A DNA stretch of 64,000 nt. Source: a bacterium. GTDB lineage: Bacteria > Patescibacteria > Microgenomatia > UBA1400 > UBA12108. A model generated the notes under the pieces. That model was not told the DNA's origin and searched no databases. It was given only the letters and a program-made list of their open reading frames with translations. The translations under genes and the position numbers were made by a program. The stretch lies in NCBI GenBank assembly GCA_021788365.1, contig JAJYKS010000004.1:59499-123498 (forward strand), written 5' to 3'. Positions 62,833 through 64,000 of the stretch are shown one piece after another; the first letter of the stretch is position 1, and each line of letters opens with the position of its first letter.

Positions 62833-63990
62833 ATGAAATACTTTATTAAAACCTTTGGCTGTCAGAGTAATAAAAGTGATAGCGAGCGTGTAGCCGGCGA
62901 CTACGAGGCGCGCGGGTGGAGCGAGGCAAAGAGCTGGCGCACGGCAGACGATATAATCGTCAACACCTGTGCTATCCGCCAGTCGGCGGAGGATAGGGCT
63001 ACTGGATTCCTGCTCAATGTAGTGGACTATTTTAAGAAGACCGGCAAAAAACGACCCAAGATTATTCTGACTGGCTGCATGACGCATCACGGCCAGAAGA
63101 AAATCTACGAACTCCTCCCCATGGTAGACGAGATCTTGCCGGTGAACGAAGTAGGATTCAACAGCGCCGCCGTAAGGAAGGATATAGTCCATGCCTGGGT
63201 TCCTATTTCCGCTGGCTGTAACTCTTTCTGTACCTACTGTATCGTGCCCTACAGCCGCGGGCGGGAAGTATCTCGGCCGATGGACGACATCGTGAACGAG
63301 GTAAAAGGCCTAGCGAAAAAGGGGTATACAGAAATCACTCTCCTCGGCCAAAACGTCAATTCCTGGGGTCTGGAAAAAGTCGGCATCGGCCTGCGCAAAC
63401 TGTTGATGGACAAGGACACGCCCCTGACGGTCAAGGATATTCCCACGAACCAGTCGCAATACCTCTCGGTAGACGGAATCACCCCTTTCGTAAAATTGCT
63501 TCGCGCGGTCTCTGCCGTCCCCGGCATTCGGACTATCCGCTTCATGACCAGCAATCCCTGGGATTTTCACGACGATCTCATCGAAGAAATTGCGACAAAC
63601 GACAAAATCGACAAATTCATCCACCTCCCGGTGCAGTCGGGTAGCAACAGTGTCCTAAAACGCATGAACCGCGGCTACACCCGCGAGTCGTATCTCGCAG
63701 TCGTCCGTAAACTGCGGGAAAAAGTAAAAGGTCTCGAGATTGGCACCGACCTCATTGTCGGCTTCCCCGGCGAAACAGACGCGGAATTTGCCGACACCGT
63801 GGCGCTTGCCAAGGAGGTTGGTTGGAAGGTGGGATTTGTCGCCCGCTTTTCCCCCCGCCCGGGCACCGCGGCCTGGCGGCTGTATCAGGACGACGTGTCA
63901 TCCGCCGTCAAAAAGAAGCGCTGGCAAATCTTGGAGGATATTATTAATCAGCCCAACCTCGGCTCGCTTCGTCCCAAAGTGATTAAATAA
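62833..63990 (+). CDS. miaB: tRNA methylthiotransferase MiaB-like, without TRAM domain
   Basis: MiaB adds a methylthio group to i6A37 of tRNA using radical SAM chemistry. The N-terminal cluster cysteines are in KTFGCQSNKSDSE (Cys10), VNTCAIRQ and LTGCMT; the radical SAM cluster is CNSFCTYC (Cys129, 133, 136). GQNVNSW, HLPVQSGSNSVLKRMNRGYT and GTDLIVGFPGETDAEF follow. The protein ends at residue 385, just where the TRAM RNA-binding domain (about 60 residues) should begin. The ATG at 62833 is 1 base after the permease stop. Confidence 0.92.
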   Translation: MKYFIKTFGCQSNKSDSERVAGDYEARGWSEAKSWRTADDIIVNTCAIRQSAEDRATGFLLNVVDYFKKTGKKRPKIILTGCMTHHGQKKIYELLPMVDEILPVNEVGFNSAAVRKDIVHAWVPISAGCNSFCTYCIVPYSRGREVSRPMDDIVNEVKGLAKKGYTEITLLGQNVNSWGLEKVGIGLRKLLMDKDTPLTVKDIPTNQSQYLSVDGITPFVKLLRAVSAVPGIRTIRFMTSNPWDFHDDLIEEIATNDKIDKFIHLPVQSGSNSVLKRMNRGYTRESYLAVVRKLREKVKGLEIGTDLIVGFPGETDAEFADTVALAKEVGWKVGFVARFSPRPGTAAWRLYQDDVSSAVKKKRWQILEDIINQPNLGSLRPKVIK

Positions 63991-63993
63991 TCT

Positions 63994-63999
63994 TTGACA
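63994..63999 (+). promoter_or_regulatory. Possible -35 box at the window edge
   Basis: A perfect TTGACA lies 3 bases after the miaB stop. The matching -10 region would be outside the window. Confidence 0.3.
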
Positions 64000-64000
64000 A

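Noticed and set aside
1..64000. UGA recoded as glycine, as in Gracilibacteria
   Set aside because: UGA ends rpoB, rpsC, rplB and the sortase exactly where homologues end.
1..64000. CRISPR array, insertion sequence or integrated element
   Set aside because: No regularly spaced direct repeats, transposase or integrase sequence, or flanking target duplication was seen.

Overview
This window looks like a piece of a Candidate Phyla Radiation (Patescibacteria) chromosome. The main evidence is the long ribosomal superoperon: rpsE (uS5) is followed after 3 bases by rplO (uL15), with no rpmD (uL30) between them, and loss of uL30 is a known mark of that radiation. Several core proteins are trimmed: IF-2 without N-terminal extensions, AlaRS without its C-terminal domain, adenylate kinase without a LID, and MiaB without a TRAM domain. 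UGA is used as a normal stop (for example rpoB, rpsC and the sortase), which argues against Gracilibacteria and Absconditabacteria. Base composition is near 50% G+C. The exact class cannot be fixed from this sequence; a Microgenomates-like lineage is only a guess.

Layout. 1-4350: a partial unknown gene, a DnaJ-type co-chaperone, then an ECF sigma factor among four small exported or membrane proteins. 4380-10688: translation and RNA metabolism (nusA, infB, a catalytically degenerate NrnA-like protein, rpsO, pnp). 10709-18924: a membrane protein, a Lon-like ATPase with no protease domain, ung, RNase J, ftsK, a RodZ-like protein and two small membrane proteins. 18940-26474: Nudix hydrolase, DUF1653 protein, alaS, a PilM-like/baseplate-J-like membrane protein, sortase, ruvX, a small zinc-ribbon protein and mltG. 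26482-54806: rpoB-rpoC-rpsL-rpsG, then on the minus strand a small membrane protein and tgt, then fusA-tuf and an almost unbroken S10-spc-alpha cluster through secY, adk, map, infA, rpoA, rplQ, rplM and rpsI. 54853-63990: recA-recX, RNase Y, HU, two ABC-2 exporters and miaB.

No tRNA or rRNA gene, CRISPR array, insertion sequence or prophage was found. No gene-free stretch exceeds 300 bases; the longest gaps are about 140-170 bases (before nusA, between tgt and fusA, and before rny), and each holds a promoter.

Expression signals are the most informative non-coding content. Many genes have a TATAAT-like hexamer ending 5-8 bases before the ATG, implying leaderless mRNAs; genes inside operons use Shine-Dalgarno sites, stop-start overlaps, or A/T-rich repeats directly before the start. 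Against that background a few genes have real leaders with hairpins: nusA, rpoB, the NrnA-like gene, rpsJ, the lipoprotein gene and rny. These are good candidates for feedback control of the transcription, translation and RNA decay machinery.

I see no gene cluster that is clearly an undescribed defence or biosynthetic system. The best candidates for something new are the active-site-less NrnA homologue with its consensus promoter and switch-like leader, the Lon AAA+ module lacking a protease, the TGT with a changed base pocket, a perfect 28-bp palindrome inside alaS, a dispersed repeat whose end forms the ribosome binding site of two unrelated genes, and the structured RNase Y leader.
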